In this document: positions 54,669 through 64,000 of the stretch, piece by piece
Position numbering within the stretch: the first letter of the stretch is position 1
How the letters are laid out: every line of letters begins with the position of its first letter
Origin: Notospermus geniculatus
Taxonomy: Eukaryota; Nemertea; Pilidiophora; Heteronemertea; Lineidae
Assembly (NCBI GenBank): GCA_002633025.1
Contig: NMRB01002550.1
Span: 2,483 to 66,482 of the forward strand
DNA length: 64,000 bases
Direction of reading: 5' to 3'
The notes under the pieces: model-generated
The model's database searches: none
The model's input: the letters and a program-made list of their open reading frames with translations, nothing else
Told to the model about the DNA's origin: nothing
Translations under genes and position numbers: made by a program

Positions 54669-54862
54669 CAGGCGTCTCACACGTCTGTCTCTACTTGTAG
54701 TGAGAGGGGGAGGTCCTTCGGGACCATTGGCCTTATTACATTTACAGTTACACCACTGAAAAGTCCTTTTTAGCTGTTTAGTGGTGTAGTAAGCCCCAAG
54801 GGTCCCGAAGAACCTTCCCCCTACAAGTAGGCCTACAGACAGACGTATGAGAGTCGCGCCTG
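54669..54862. mobile_element. 194-bp TIR element (CAGGCG ends)
   Basis: CAGGCGTCTCACACGTCTGT, CTACTTGTAGTGAGAGGGGG and GGTCCTTCGGGACC pair with the inverse arm at 54785-54862. It is followed by a TAGGCCTA-rich stretch (54830-54985). Confidence 0.85.
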
Positions 54863-55386
54863 TCATCATGGTCATAGGCCTGCCTAGGCCTGGTGCATAG
54901 CCCCACCGGTAGGCCTAGCCATGGCCATATGCGTACGGTCAGTGTGTGGTGGTAGGCCCTGTCTCTGTATGTTTAACATTAGGCCTAAATGCATCATTTG
55001 CTGGATGGATGCTGCATGCAGTGCTCAAAAAGGCGAACTGATGGGTTAGGTCCTAGCTATGCAGTCATCACATAATCAGGAAGGTGACTGGTACAATGTA
55101 GTAATCATGGTGATGAACATGCCTGGCTACTCAGGCTACTGTGCACACAACACATTGGACATGTATAAATCATACTAGGGGCCTACATCATGCACACTGA
55201 CTACGTGCATGCAGCATCACTTTATCAGCAACATGACCTCATGATGATGATGACAGCAGCAGCAGAGCACATGATGGANCCGCAGTTGCATTCGGATCGA
55301 TGCGTCGTCTGCTACCACCAGCTCGCAGCAGACTACAAGCTTCGCTGGCAAAGCCCAGCGAAGCTAAAAAACGACACAAAATGATA
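54863..55386. other. No gene seen; TAGGCCTA and CATG rich
   Basis: AGGCCTAG and GGCCTAGG palindromes are clustered, with GATGATGATGA and CAGCAGCAGCAG short runs at 55240-55266. One N at 55279. Confidence 0.4.
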
Positions 55387-55566
55387 GTACAAGTAAAGTC
55401 GTCTCCGAATTTCGCAAATTTTCGACCCCACAACTGAGGTCTTTCTCAGGCACTTTCTAGTAGAGATCTCAGAGATCACTTCTGGGATCTCTACTAGAAA
55501 GTGCCCGAGGAAGACCCCGGTTGGGGTTGAAAATTTGCAAAATTCGGAAACGACTTTGCTTGTACA
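55387..55566. mobile_element. MITE family J, complete palindrome
   Basis: 180 bp. GTACAAGTAAAGTCGTCTCC...CTTTCTAGTAGAGATC pairs almost fully with its inverse, closing at GCTTGTAC. Related arms: 48811 and 49248. Confidence 0.92.
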
Positions 55567-56763
55567 TGTATCGTTTATGTCAGAGGTGTCGTAATTATTG
55601 TGTTCAGAGTGAATAAAATGACATACATATAGGTCTCGACGTATTCTGGTGTTCAACACATTTACTGCCATGAAACATTCTGTACAAAAGCCTGAAAATC
55701 ACCCTGTCTGTGCCAAGTGGATATCTTCATTGGAAAGCTCTCACAGGGTACTTTCCTATGAATTATGTTATGGAGTTTCTTTAACTTTTCAGAATCATGT
55801 ATATATTTTTTCCGTTTTTGAGAAAATTGTCTTTGGCATCGAAAGAGTTAAAAGAGGTATTCTCCTGGCAGAGATGTCTGCAAAGGAAGGTTTTATTGTA
55901 TATGGGGCGCCATCTGGATTTTGGTGGCCTCTAGTTTGTTGTGAATGGACTTGCATGTTTATCAGTTGGAAGGGAATGCTTGAAACAACGTTTGTCTGCA
56001 CAAAATACGATACACCATTCTGATGTACGTAATAACGTGTAATCACAGTCCGGAGAGCATTCTTCTATGCATACCAGCATCGTGAAGCATCGCCTGTACA
56101 TCCGTGTGCACAGATGCAGTGTACATTCAATTCCTCCACGCATTCAGGAATGTAATTCCATGTAGGTCTATACCGAATCCGCAGGCTACCTCTGTAGTAT
56201 TAATCGAAAAGGGCGCGGATCACCTGGACAAAGTTCCCTCCCGGCTGATGGAGAAATTGTAGAATTACCTCGGCGTTCGATTGGAAATCACTTTGCATCA
56301 CTTAGGTATTATCACTCTACATATCTGTATGCATCAAACTCTATTCTTAGTATTTTATGCCAGTTTGCATGAGCATGGAGGGGTGGATGTAGATTTCGCA
56401 ATATTTGCATTGTGGTTGTTCATTACTTCAGTTCCTGTCAGAAGCGGGTACTATTTTCCTTCTTTTCAAATTCTGGATATACCTACCCTATCAAAGTGAT
56501 TTTCGATTCGTATATCAGCGTATCTTTACCCTATTGACATCATTTTATCACCATTGTCATCTTCGTCGATTTTTTAGTTTAGATTTAGTATTCACATTTA
56601 TGAATTCACATTTATGTAGGAAGTCTTATAATAAAACTATACATGTAGAACTAGGTTTCAGACCAACATCTCCGTTTAGTGTTTCTGAACTAGCACTCAC
56701 TTCATCACTTTTCCTATTTTACTAGCTCAACCACAATTCAGAATTTCGGAATACAAACATTGA
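55567..56763. other. No gene accepted
   Basis: Single-copy. A 124-codon plus frame (55649-56023) and a competing spliced frame from an acceptor-like TTTAACTTTTCAG at about 55792 both exist; neither has recognisable protein features. Confidence 0.3.
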
Positions 56764-57018
56764 GGGCCGATTTCACAAAGGGTGTTTAAGACTTAAGCTG
56801 GTGACAGACTGGCGGGTATGCAGCGCGTCCTGCAGGCGTTCCGCCAATCAGATTCTTCGGCAGGCGTTTCGGTCTGTGTTACCGCCTCCTTGATTGGTTG
56901 AACGCTTCCCGACGCGTTGCTTACGCGTCAGTCTGTCACCCCCTTTAGACGCGTGTAACTTCGTCAAATGCATGGTGGAAGTGCGTGCATTTAGTGAAGT
57001 TACACGCGTCTACGGCCC
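56764..57018. mobile_element. MITE with GGGCCGATTTCACAAAGGG ends, carrying nested inverted repeats
   Basis: The outer ends GGGCCGA...CAAAGGG and complement. Inside are 56801-56939 (GTGACAGACTGGCGGG and complement) and a third hairpin 56946-57012 (TAGACGCGTGTAACTTC and complement). ACGCGTGTAACTT sequences also echo the interior of 15258-15657. Confidence 0.75.
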
Positions 57019-57400
57019 TTTGAGCTAGAAGAGCTACAACAGCCCTCATCAAATTTACGGTCTATAGGCCTATCCCGTCGGTTCCTTTTCAGACAATTCA
57101 CAGCAACCTTTTCGTGCACGAATCCGAAGCACGCAGTTCTAAACCAACTGTTTGCAATCATGTGCAGCGATGAGTACGTAACACATCCATCCTTAAAACA
57201 GTGACCAGACGAAGCAATCATTTGCTTTGTTCAACCATGGGCAGGCAAAACAAGCTAATTATGCCAGCTCGCCGCGGATACGCACAAAAAGGGCCGCAAA
57301 TTGATAATACTGGTCGAGGAATGTTTCGCAAGATTGGTTATCCAAGTTTACATTTTTGCGAAACGGCCAAGGCGCCGGTGTCTTTGCGATTGGCGAGATA

Positions 57401-57883
57401 CACCGGTGGACAGAAATATTAGGACACTTTCAAAATTCTAAGTCATTTTCCTCTTTTTCCTTCCTTTGTCTCTAACCACTAATTATTTTTCTTATTGATG
57501 ACAACATTTTTTCCTTGGCAAGCGGGTTGTATAATCCCATGAGATTGTCTATGCCAAAGGTTATTGACAAGGGGTTGCTGCTATATGAATAACAAAGATA
57601 ATTATGATGGGTGCCATTCAAACCTCTCAAATTCAAAGGCTAAAGCTATTGGAGGTGTCAAGAATGGAGGAAGCACATCATGATTGTCTTTGTTATTCAT
57701 ATACATCAGCAAACCCATGTGAATAGCCTTTGGCATGGGTAATCTCATGGGATTATATAACCCACTTGCCAAGGTAAAAAATGCTCCGATTAATAAGAAA
57801 AATAACCCGTGGTTAGAGACAAAAGGAAGGCAAAAGAGGAAAATAGAATTTGGAGGGTGTCCTAATATTTCTGTCCACCAGTG
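57401..57883. mobile_element. Palindromic Tc1/mariner-like MITE family G, copy 2
   Basis: CACCGGTGGACAGAAATATT and complement; TA at 57399-57400 and 57884-57885. Uninterrupted homologue of 16464-17081. Confidence 0.9.
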
Positions 57884-58281
57884 TACGTTCCTGGATATCG
57901 TGAATGCTGTTAATGAGAAAAAGTATTGTTGGTTTAATCAGGTTTTGTGCATTTTTCATTTCCTTGCCTTCCGATATTGCAAAGTTTTTGGAGATTGCCA
58001 ACGTTGTGCATAAAGAAAATAACTCGTTCGATTTTCACGTGCTAATTTTGCTGATTAGGTCCGCGGTGTGTTGTTGAGGTCAGCATGAAAATAGCCGACG
58101 ATTTCGTGTTATTTCGAATAAGAATGTTTAGTTTGGCTGAGATCTGCAGCTAATATGAGGTACGTGGAAATCCGTACGCATTGTTTGAAAGGGGTTTGCC
58201 AAATTCATTTTTTTATGTTCTTTGATACGTATATGTATGCGTATTGAGTTCCAATTTGTCGAACTGACTTTCTTGTCAAAA

Positions 58282-59020
58282 TGAAATGGCTCGTGGACCA
58301 TGTGCTCACCTGGGTGAATGTACCAGAAGAACGAAAAAGTGTCAAGTCAATATGTTCCAGGGAAACATCATACCAGGTTAGAACATTCTTCGTGGCATTG
58401 TTCATAAGATATGAGCCAAGTACGTTTTTCAAGATGGACGACTGGCGGCCATATTTGAAGTCCAATCCGGCTGAAATTTGCAGCATTTATATAGGGTACC
58501 TGGATGTATATTCATATTAAGATACAACATTTAAGCTGTTGTTCTTGATGAGATATTGGCTAAAGTCCCATTGCAAGATGGCCGACTGGCCACCATATTT
58601 GAGGTCGAAAAGGGTCACAATTCGATGTACGCATAGAGGGTATACCTACATGTAGATATATTTCTACGTCAAAACATTCTGGTTGCAGTAATTTATTAGA
58701 TACAGCCAAATGCCATTTTCCAAGATGGCCGCTTTGCAGACACGTTTGAGGCAGAATCAGGCAGAAATTTGCTGAACACATTGACGGGACCATGATACAT
58801 AATCCCCAAATGGCAACATTTTGAACTTTGACCTCAGTGATCTTGAAAAGTAGCCTAGTTCAAATCAAAATTCCGTTAGATATATCGGGCATCCTTATTT
58901 AATGTACATGTACCTGTGGTAAAAATTTGGAGATGATCCCACCAGTAGTTCAGGACTTATTGCACTTACGATGGACGACGGACGCTGCACCACGACAATA
59001 GCTCACCCCGGCCCGGTGAG
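58282..59020 (+). mobile_element. Repeat family H, longest copy
   Basis: TGAAATGGCTCGTGGACCAT, GTGCTCACCTGGGTGAATGT; several CAAGATGG(A/C)CGACTGG(C/T) blocks; TTTGACCTCAGTGATCTTGA near 58823 (mutated receptor-like site). Ends GACGGACGCTGCACCACGAC, AATAGCTCACCCCGG. Confidence 0.82.
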
Positions 59021-60142
59021 ATACGATGATGCGAATACTCGCGTTACGGCGAAGTTTCATACGGCGATTGATTGGAAACAATGTTCCAAGGCCAGTTTGG
59101 TTCTAAGAAACACAAAGAAACAAAAACGCATAAAAGATGCTTGCCATCACAGCTCAAAAGGACAATGTTTACTAAAAAAAAGGGTTCCACGCAATAAATA
59201 ATAGTTCTCATACATCAATATTTGAGAGCCTTTTGGGTAATATCAGTAAATCTATATACATAGTCCATGCTGACAGATAATCGATCCGATCGATGCGACG
59301 AGTAACCGCAGAAAAAGTTCTGTGAATTTCCCAGCATGTCCAGTGTACGACCCTGATTCAATAAATATTAAATCATTAGCACTAAGCAGTAGTCGTTGTA
59401 GCGTGGAAAAGTATTTGTTCTTGTACATAGAAAGGGGCTTGTTGCGTATATTACATGTAGGTTACAAGGGTCGGAGGTTGGACCATCCGCCTTGGCCATT
59501 ACTATGAGTAAAACCAGTTTGGCAATCAGTATTACTAGGAAAATTCGCTCAGTGGATTTTTCTAGATGCATATTGTGTTGGCGGAATTAATCGGATACAG
59601 CTGTCCTTCAGATCTATTCTTATCAGTATTTTTCTAAGGGAGGGTATTTTGGTGATACCAACTTTACCACCACCTTCGTAGGAAAACCTGTATAATACAC
59701 AATTTTGTAAACATTGGACTGTTTTGTGTTTTTGTCAGTCTGTGCGGTTATGTCGATTATGTCGAGATAAATGTTAGTGATCTCACAACCATTTTAAATT
59801 CATAAATGTACCATACCTCCTGATAACCTCGAGCATGAGTTTGATGGAGATTACTCAGTCAATAGGGTTTCTAATTGCTCATGCCCAGAAAATGCCCGAT
59901 GGGGTATACTAACTGTTGCTCCATGTTCTAACCATATTGACTTGCCCAGGGTGCAAAAACTACACTGGTTCTCTTCCGTTCTTCTGGCTGTAATGGTTGT
60001 ACCTGTGACGTCAAATCGCATTACGACTTGGATACACAATCGAAAACTCAGCCATTAAATGGATTTAGGCCTTGTTGAGTGGTTAATCGCTGCAGATAAA
60101 AGGCTTGAGAAATGCTCTGAAATCTCAAATGCAGATCAAACA
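59021..60142. other. No gene accepted
   Basis: An acceptor-like TTTTGTGTTTTTGTCAG near 59740 leads to only about 22 open codons in the phase needed. No other signal. Confidence 0.3.
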
Positions 60143-60460
60143 TGAAATGGTCCAGCGACCATGTGCTCACCTGGGAATGGCAAAATATTGGAACTTTGAC
60201 CTCTAGTGACCTTGAAAAGTAGGTCACATCAACAACCCATTAGATGATATGTCACGTACCCTTATTAGATGTACCATAAATGTGGGATGTGATGTGGATG
60301 TATCTATGATAAAAATTTGGAGGTGATCCAGTCATTAGTTCGAGAATTATTGCACTTTTTGTGTTTTCGATTTCGGCCACATGGTGGCCAAGCCGAGAAT
60401 CGACAAAGACGACAGACGACGGACGCTGCACCACGACAATAGCTCACCCCGGTGAGCTAA
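60143..60460 (+). mobile_element. Repeat family H, internally deleted copy
   Basis: TGAAATGGTCCAGCGACCAT to GGTGAGCTAA, 318 bp. Keeps the intact TGACCTTGAAAAGTAGGTCA (60207-60226) but loses most of the 'AAGATGG' blocks. Confidence 0.85.
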
Positions 60461-61420
60461 ACATACAATGAACTGTTGAAGAATCATCAGGCAGTTGTTT
60501 TGGACCTGCCAAATCCAATTTTGACAGTACACTGCAAGGTCCTGCCAATGAATTATTCAACCAAAGATGCTCCCCATCCTCAGATGAGATAGGCCGACTA
60601 CCTTTTATTATGGGAGAGCTGAGCATGTGGTTTTGCGGTTACGGCTACTGACAGTGAAGCCAACCGGATTATGAGCCTGCATAACTCCGTAATTTTTGTG
60701 CTGAAAAGGAGATTACATTTTCTTTACAGACAAATTCAAGAGAAAAACATGTAAGCGTTGTGTGAAGCGTGTGTTTTTTAATTTCTTAATTTCTTGCATG
60801 ATTTACATTAATTAAAAGAATTAACCATGAGTACAGAGTAATGCATGACTAAGACACAAACTGTACAAAGTTTGCCACATGCATGATTACATGAATAAAC
60901 ACACCGATTGCAGTTGATTTTATAAACGCGGCACTCGGGGGTCGCGGGTAGTTAGGTAACAACCTGCCCACCATGAGACACACCATATTCTGTTCTTTTG
61001 TGTCGATCGGACAAACATATTTAGAATGGCCACCTGGCCACAAAATGACTTCCCTCACAGTGTACATGTATATGAAATGGACTATCCTGAGATTTTCTCC
61101 ATCATGTGACGACAGCTGATGATTCTGTTTTCCTTTTTAGTTGATTTACGAGTGAACACACTAACATCACTTTTGCGTGCTTCGTTAATTTCACCATATT
61201 GTGTTTTTTGTCGCGCATGGATTATTTTTACATCCCAATTGAAAGGTTCCGTTATGCAAATGAAAGTTTGTTACATTCAAACTTGAATTTCTGTATTGCC
61301 AATGGAAGAAATATCGCCCTTGCAGGTTCATGTACATGTACCAGTGTATGGGATGTAGGCCTACCGAGTTTGGGGCAAAAGTATGTCCATTCTGAGCAAC
61401 CGTGTAACGGAACTGTTTTA
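60461..61420. other. No gene seen
   Basis: Short frames only; no repeat recognised. Confidence 0.35.
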
Positions 61421-61918
61421 GGGGCCGTCTCAAAATTGTTTTGATGCCAAAAAAGACGAAGTGACTTCATCTGGGGGGGGGGGGGGGGGGGTTNNNNNNN
61501 NNNNNNTCTCGATTTGGGGAAGCCCACTTCTTTTTTGAAAAAAATGGCATCACTCTTTTTTTACGGGAGAATGACTTTTTTTTATATGCTGTCTTCAGAA
61601 AGGAACAAGGTTCTGGCAACATGGGCCTACCCTGGATTGTATGAGTCAGGGACATTATTCACGAAGCTCCCGTCACTTACGGGAATGCGTAAACTATTGT
61701 CCATTTGCGGGAAACCTATTGTTCACTATCAGCCTGACAAAGGATTTGCGTACCCTTAAAGTTACGGTGGCTTTGTGAATAAGTTCCCCGAGCTATAAAC
61801 TTCCCACGTGGATGAAGCCAATGTCAAGTGCCCACTTCATCTTTTAAGGGGGGAGGGGGAGGGGAAAAGATGAAGCCACTTCGTCTTTTTTGGCATCAAT
61901 GTAATTTTGAGATGGCCC
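61421..61918. mobile_element. TIR element (GGGGCCGTCTCAAAATT ends), gap inside
   Basis: GGGGCCGTCTCAAAATTG, TTGATGCCAAAAAAGACGAA, GTGACTTCATC face their inverse at 61868-61918. The interior has a 19-base G run (61473-61491), 13 N (61494-61506) and a nested MITE (61649-61788). Confidence 0.8.
61649..61788. mobile_element. Nested MITE (GGGACATTATTCACGAAGCT ends)
   Basis: Left GGGACATTATTCACGAAGCT; right complement-like GGCTTTGTGAATAAGTTCCCC. Interior parts occur inverted at 15660-15728 and one end at 32605-32640. Confidence 0.8.
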
Positions 61919-62467
61919 GTTAGGAAGAAGCACTTGGGCACGGAAACACAGAGCCGCTGCTCATCGCTATGGCATTGTAATGATTTTCAAATCAGCCGTT
62001 GATTTCATTGGAATACCACTTGCCTCACGTCGAGAAGGCGTCCGTGTACATTGCATTCTCTACCACGCCATCTATACAGAAACAGCAACACCGACTGATG
62101 TCTCTTGTCAACATTGATATTTTTCTGTTCTGTTCCCCGAGCAACGCGCGATATTTCTGCACAGTATAGACGGAGCGACAGTTGTCGCCTGACGCCTGCT
62201 CCGAAAATCCGTGCAGTCGTGCGCAGGTGTGAAATCAGAGGGTCGCCGTTTACATGTAAGGTACGGGCCAAAACATTCCCGAAACCTCAGACACGAAATA
62301 AAATGGAACGTGTCTCTTCTATATGGTCGGACTGAACTTACATGTTGGGTCCTAAATTTAGGGCCCGTATTTTAGCCTTGTGGAACTCCTTTACATTGAG
62401 GAACATTCTAAATATGGGCCTAGATGTCCTCCTAGGAAATATAATACTAGTCGTGCCCGGTCAACAC

Positions 62468-62578
62468 CATCCTGAGAATATCAGGCATTCTTAGTGCTCG
62501 CTACCTTCGTCGCCGCACACAGTTTGTCTGCGGTGACGAAGGTAGCGAGCAGTAAGAACGCCGGATATTCTCAGGATG
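62468..62578. mobile_element. 111-bp near-perfect hairpin with 8-bp direct flanks
   Basis: CATCCTGAGAATATCAGGCA...GCTCGCTACCTTCGTC pairs with its inverse; ~53-bp stem and a very short loop. GTCAACAC lies directly on both sides (62460-62467, 62579-62586), fitting an 8-bp target duplication as made by hAT-type transposases. Confidence 0.92.
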
Positions 62579-62661
62579 GTCAACACGGCTATACTTTGGA
62601 ATAGTTCAGAAAAGAGATTCAGTAGGCCTAGCAGAGTGTTTATACAAATCTGGCCTTTGGG

Positions 62662-62962
62662 TGAAATGGTCCAGGGACCATGTGCTCACCTAGGTGAATG
62701 TACCAGAAGAACAACAACAATTGTCAAGTCAATATGTTCCAGGGAAACATCATACCTGGTTAAGTCGTTCTTTGTGGTGTTGTTTACATGTATGTGATAA
62801 GGGCCAAAGTACATTTTTCAAGATGGACGACTGGCGGCCATAGGCCTATCTGAAGTGCAATATAACTACATGTAAAATTCGGCAAACATATAGGGGGTAG
62901 GCCTATCTACATACATATTCGTACCAAGTTAAAGATTCTAGCTGCTGTTTTTCATGAGATCT
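62662..62962 (+). mobile_element. Repeat family H, 3'-truncated copy
   Basis: TGAAATGGTCCAGGGACCAT, then GTGCTCACCTAGGTGAATGT and ACGACTGGCGGCCATAG. Breaks at the MITE at 62963. Confidence 0.82.
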
Positions 62963-63090
62963 GGGCTCATATTCATAAAACCTTGCTAGGCTTAGTTACT
63001 TGCTAAAGTGCCCAGTTTGTATAGACCAATGTACACAACTAGCAACCAAGTTGTGAAACTAAGCTAGCAGGAATTTATGAATACTATGAC
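62963..63090. mobile_element. ~128-bp MITE with GGGCTCATATTCATAAA ends
   Basis: CATATTCATAAAACCTTGCT and TAGGCTTAGTT pair loosely with AACTAAGCTAGCAGGAATTTATGAATA. It joins the H copy directly, so it may have inserted there. Confidence 0.65.
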
Positions 63091-63502
63091 CGTGTGGTGG
63101 CACAAGGGTGGTTCAGCTGCGAGATTTAGGCCCTGCGAAGCAAACACCCAATTGTTATTTTGTCATAACGATTGGAACAGCTGGCGATACATTCCAAACC
63201 AAACACGTTTTGTGAATATCGCATACATTTAATGTTATAGCTACATTACAATGCAATGGCAGTGAAAGATGTAAACTCTCTGTATGTATATTGACGTTTC
63301 GTTGGAATTGATCCTACGTGCGTTTTAGATTGAGGCCACCACAGCAGGTGTGTGATTTTATAACAACATTAAGATTATTAGGAATTGACGTTCGCCACAC
63401 TGAGCGTTAATGGTACATGTATCAATGACGTCATTTCTAGGCCCGTGGATTGGTTGATCATTCGGCCTGAGATTGAGAGATGGACCTGTGCCCATATATA
63501 TA

Positions 63503-63680
63503 AAGTGGAACCTCCCTTAGCGGGCACCTCTGCTAGGAGGACACCCCTCTATTAAGGACACCAAAATTCAGTCTCAAACTTCTCGCTTCTATTCATTTTG
63601 ACCTCTGTAATCAGGACACCTCTCAATTAAGGACAGAACCGGTAAGTCCTGAAGGTGTCCTTAATAGAGAGGTTCCACTG
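63503..63680. mobile_element. 178-bp MITE, pogo/Tc1-like ends
   Basis: AAGTGGAACCTCCCTTAGCG and complement of TATTAAGG...AGAGAGGTTCCACT; TA at 63501-63502 and 63681-63682. Interior TTAAGGACA and CTGTAATCAGGACACC. A fragment is at 41294-41362. Confidence 0.85.
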
Positions 63681-63854
63681 TATTTATACCTAAAGTGCCC
63701 CTTTGAGGTTTGGAAAATCAAAACAAACTTTTCGGTCTGTTGTTCAGTTAAGCCGACCATCAATCTTTTAGGTCCTTTCATTGAAAGGTGGGGTACGTCC
63801 GGGGGGGGGGGGTAAAGTAATTACACCAGTGCGGAAGGTACGGTGATGACATTA

Positions 63855-64000
63855 GGGAGGTTTAGAAATCAAACGATAAACGTAAACTTTACGACAACGT
63901 TATTTTTCATACTACACATTCACCAGATTTTATATTGCATTTTCGGTACAAAAATAACGTTGTCGTTACCGTTAACCGGTAACGTTTATCGTTTATCGTT
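63855..64000. mobile_element. MITE family C, copy 4 (cut by window end)
   Basis: TA at 63853-63854, GGGAGGTTTAGAAATCAAAC, through the centre into the right arm. The final bases repeat GTTTATCG, so the right arm is slightly rearranged. Confidence 0.88.

Noticed and set aside
55649-56023. 124-codon plus frame and an acceptor-like site near 55792
   Set aside because: Two competing readings, no domain, no donor; insufficient for a gene call.
57237-57422. Short ORF with ACCATGG start
   Set aside because: Its end lies in MITE family G copy 2 and nothing supports an exon.
59700-59800. Good acceptor-like TTTTGTGTTTTTGTCAG
   Set aside because: Only about 22 codons before a stop in the phase required by the donor at 53974.

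Overview
The window looks like eukaryotic nuclear DNA, most likely from a marine invertebrate. The evidence is sparse coding potential, GT-AG splice signals, tRNA-derived SINEs, dozens of short inverted-repeat transposons (MITEs), minisatellites, assembly gaps (N), and strong excess of the palindromes TACATGTA and TAGGCCTA. The sequence alone does not fix the species. Bacterial features such as operons, ribosome binding sites, rRNA operons or CRISPR arrays are absent.

Gene content is very low. The one arrangement I consider a credible host gene is on the + strand. A CpG-rich, CCAAT-bearing region (about 7190-7440) precedes a short first coding exon (7841-7895) that ends in a strong donor. A 265-base internal exon (53709-53973) has both a strong acceptor and a strong donor. 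Their phases fit (1 base + 2 bases), giving a continuous 106-residue reading frame across a 45.8 kb intron. A third, weak candidate exon lies at 54034-54142. The protein family is not recognised. If the model is right, most of the window is one transposon-filled intron.

Layout. 1-7190: upstream intergenic DNA with a SINE-like repeat, MITEs, a 53-bp satellite and a 428-bp inverted-repeat element. 7190-7895: promoter and first exon. 8187-9246: duplicated block with six perfect CRE sites (TGACGTCA) just inside the putative first intron. 9827-17081: large inverted-repeat elements, including one carrying nuclear-receptor-like half-sites. 19780-20265: half of a palindromic MITE joined to a SINE. 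20521-23645: a 1.08 kb direct duplication on both sides of a 961-base gap. 24072-36236: a dense field of MITEs, a probable LINE 3' end and six copies of one palindromic MITE family. 36305-37384: tandem repeats. 38524-44394: microsatellite, SINE and many TIR elements. 45400-46665: a 59-bp minisatellite. 47559-53437: SINEs, MITEs and nested MITEs. 53709-54142: exon(s). 54143-64000: further MITEs and hairpins with no convincing gene.

Nearly all remaining open frames are chance or repeat-derived. Repeat calls rest on direct reading of matching copies and terminal inverted repeats. Boundaries marked by TA, TTAA or other target duplications are good to a few bases; others are approximate.
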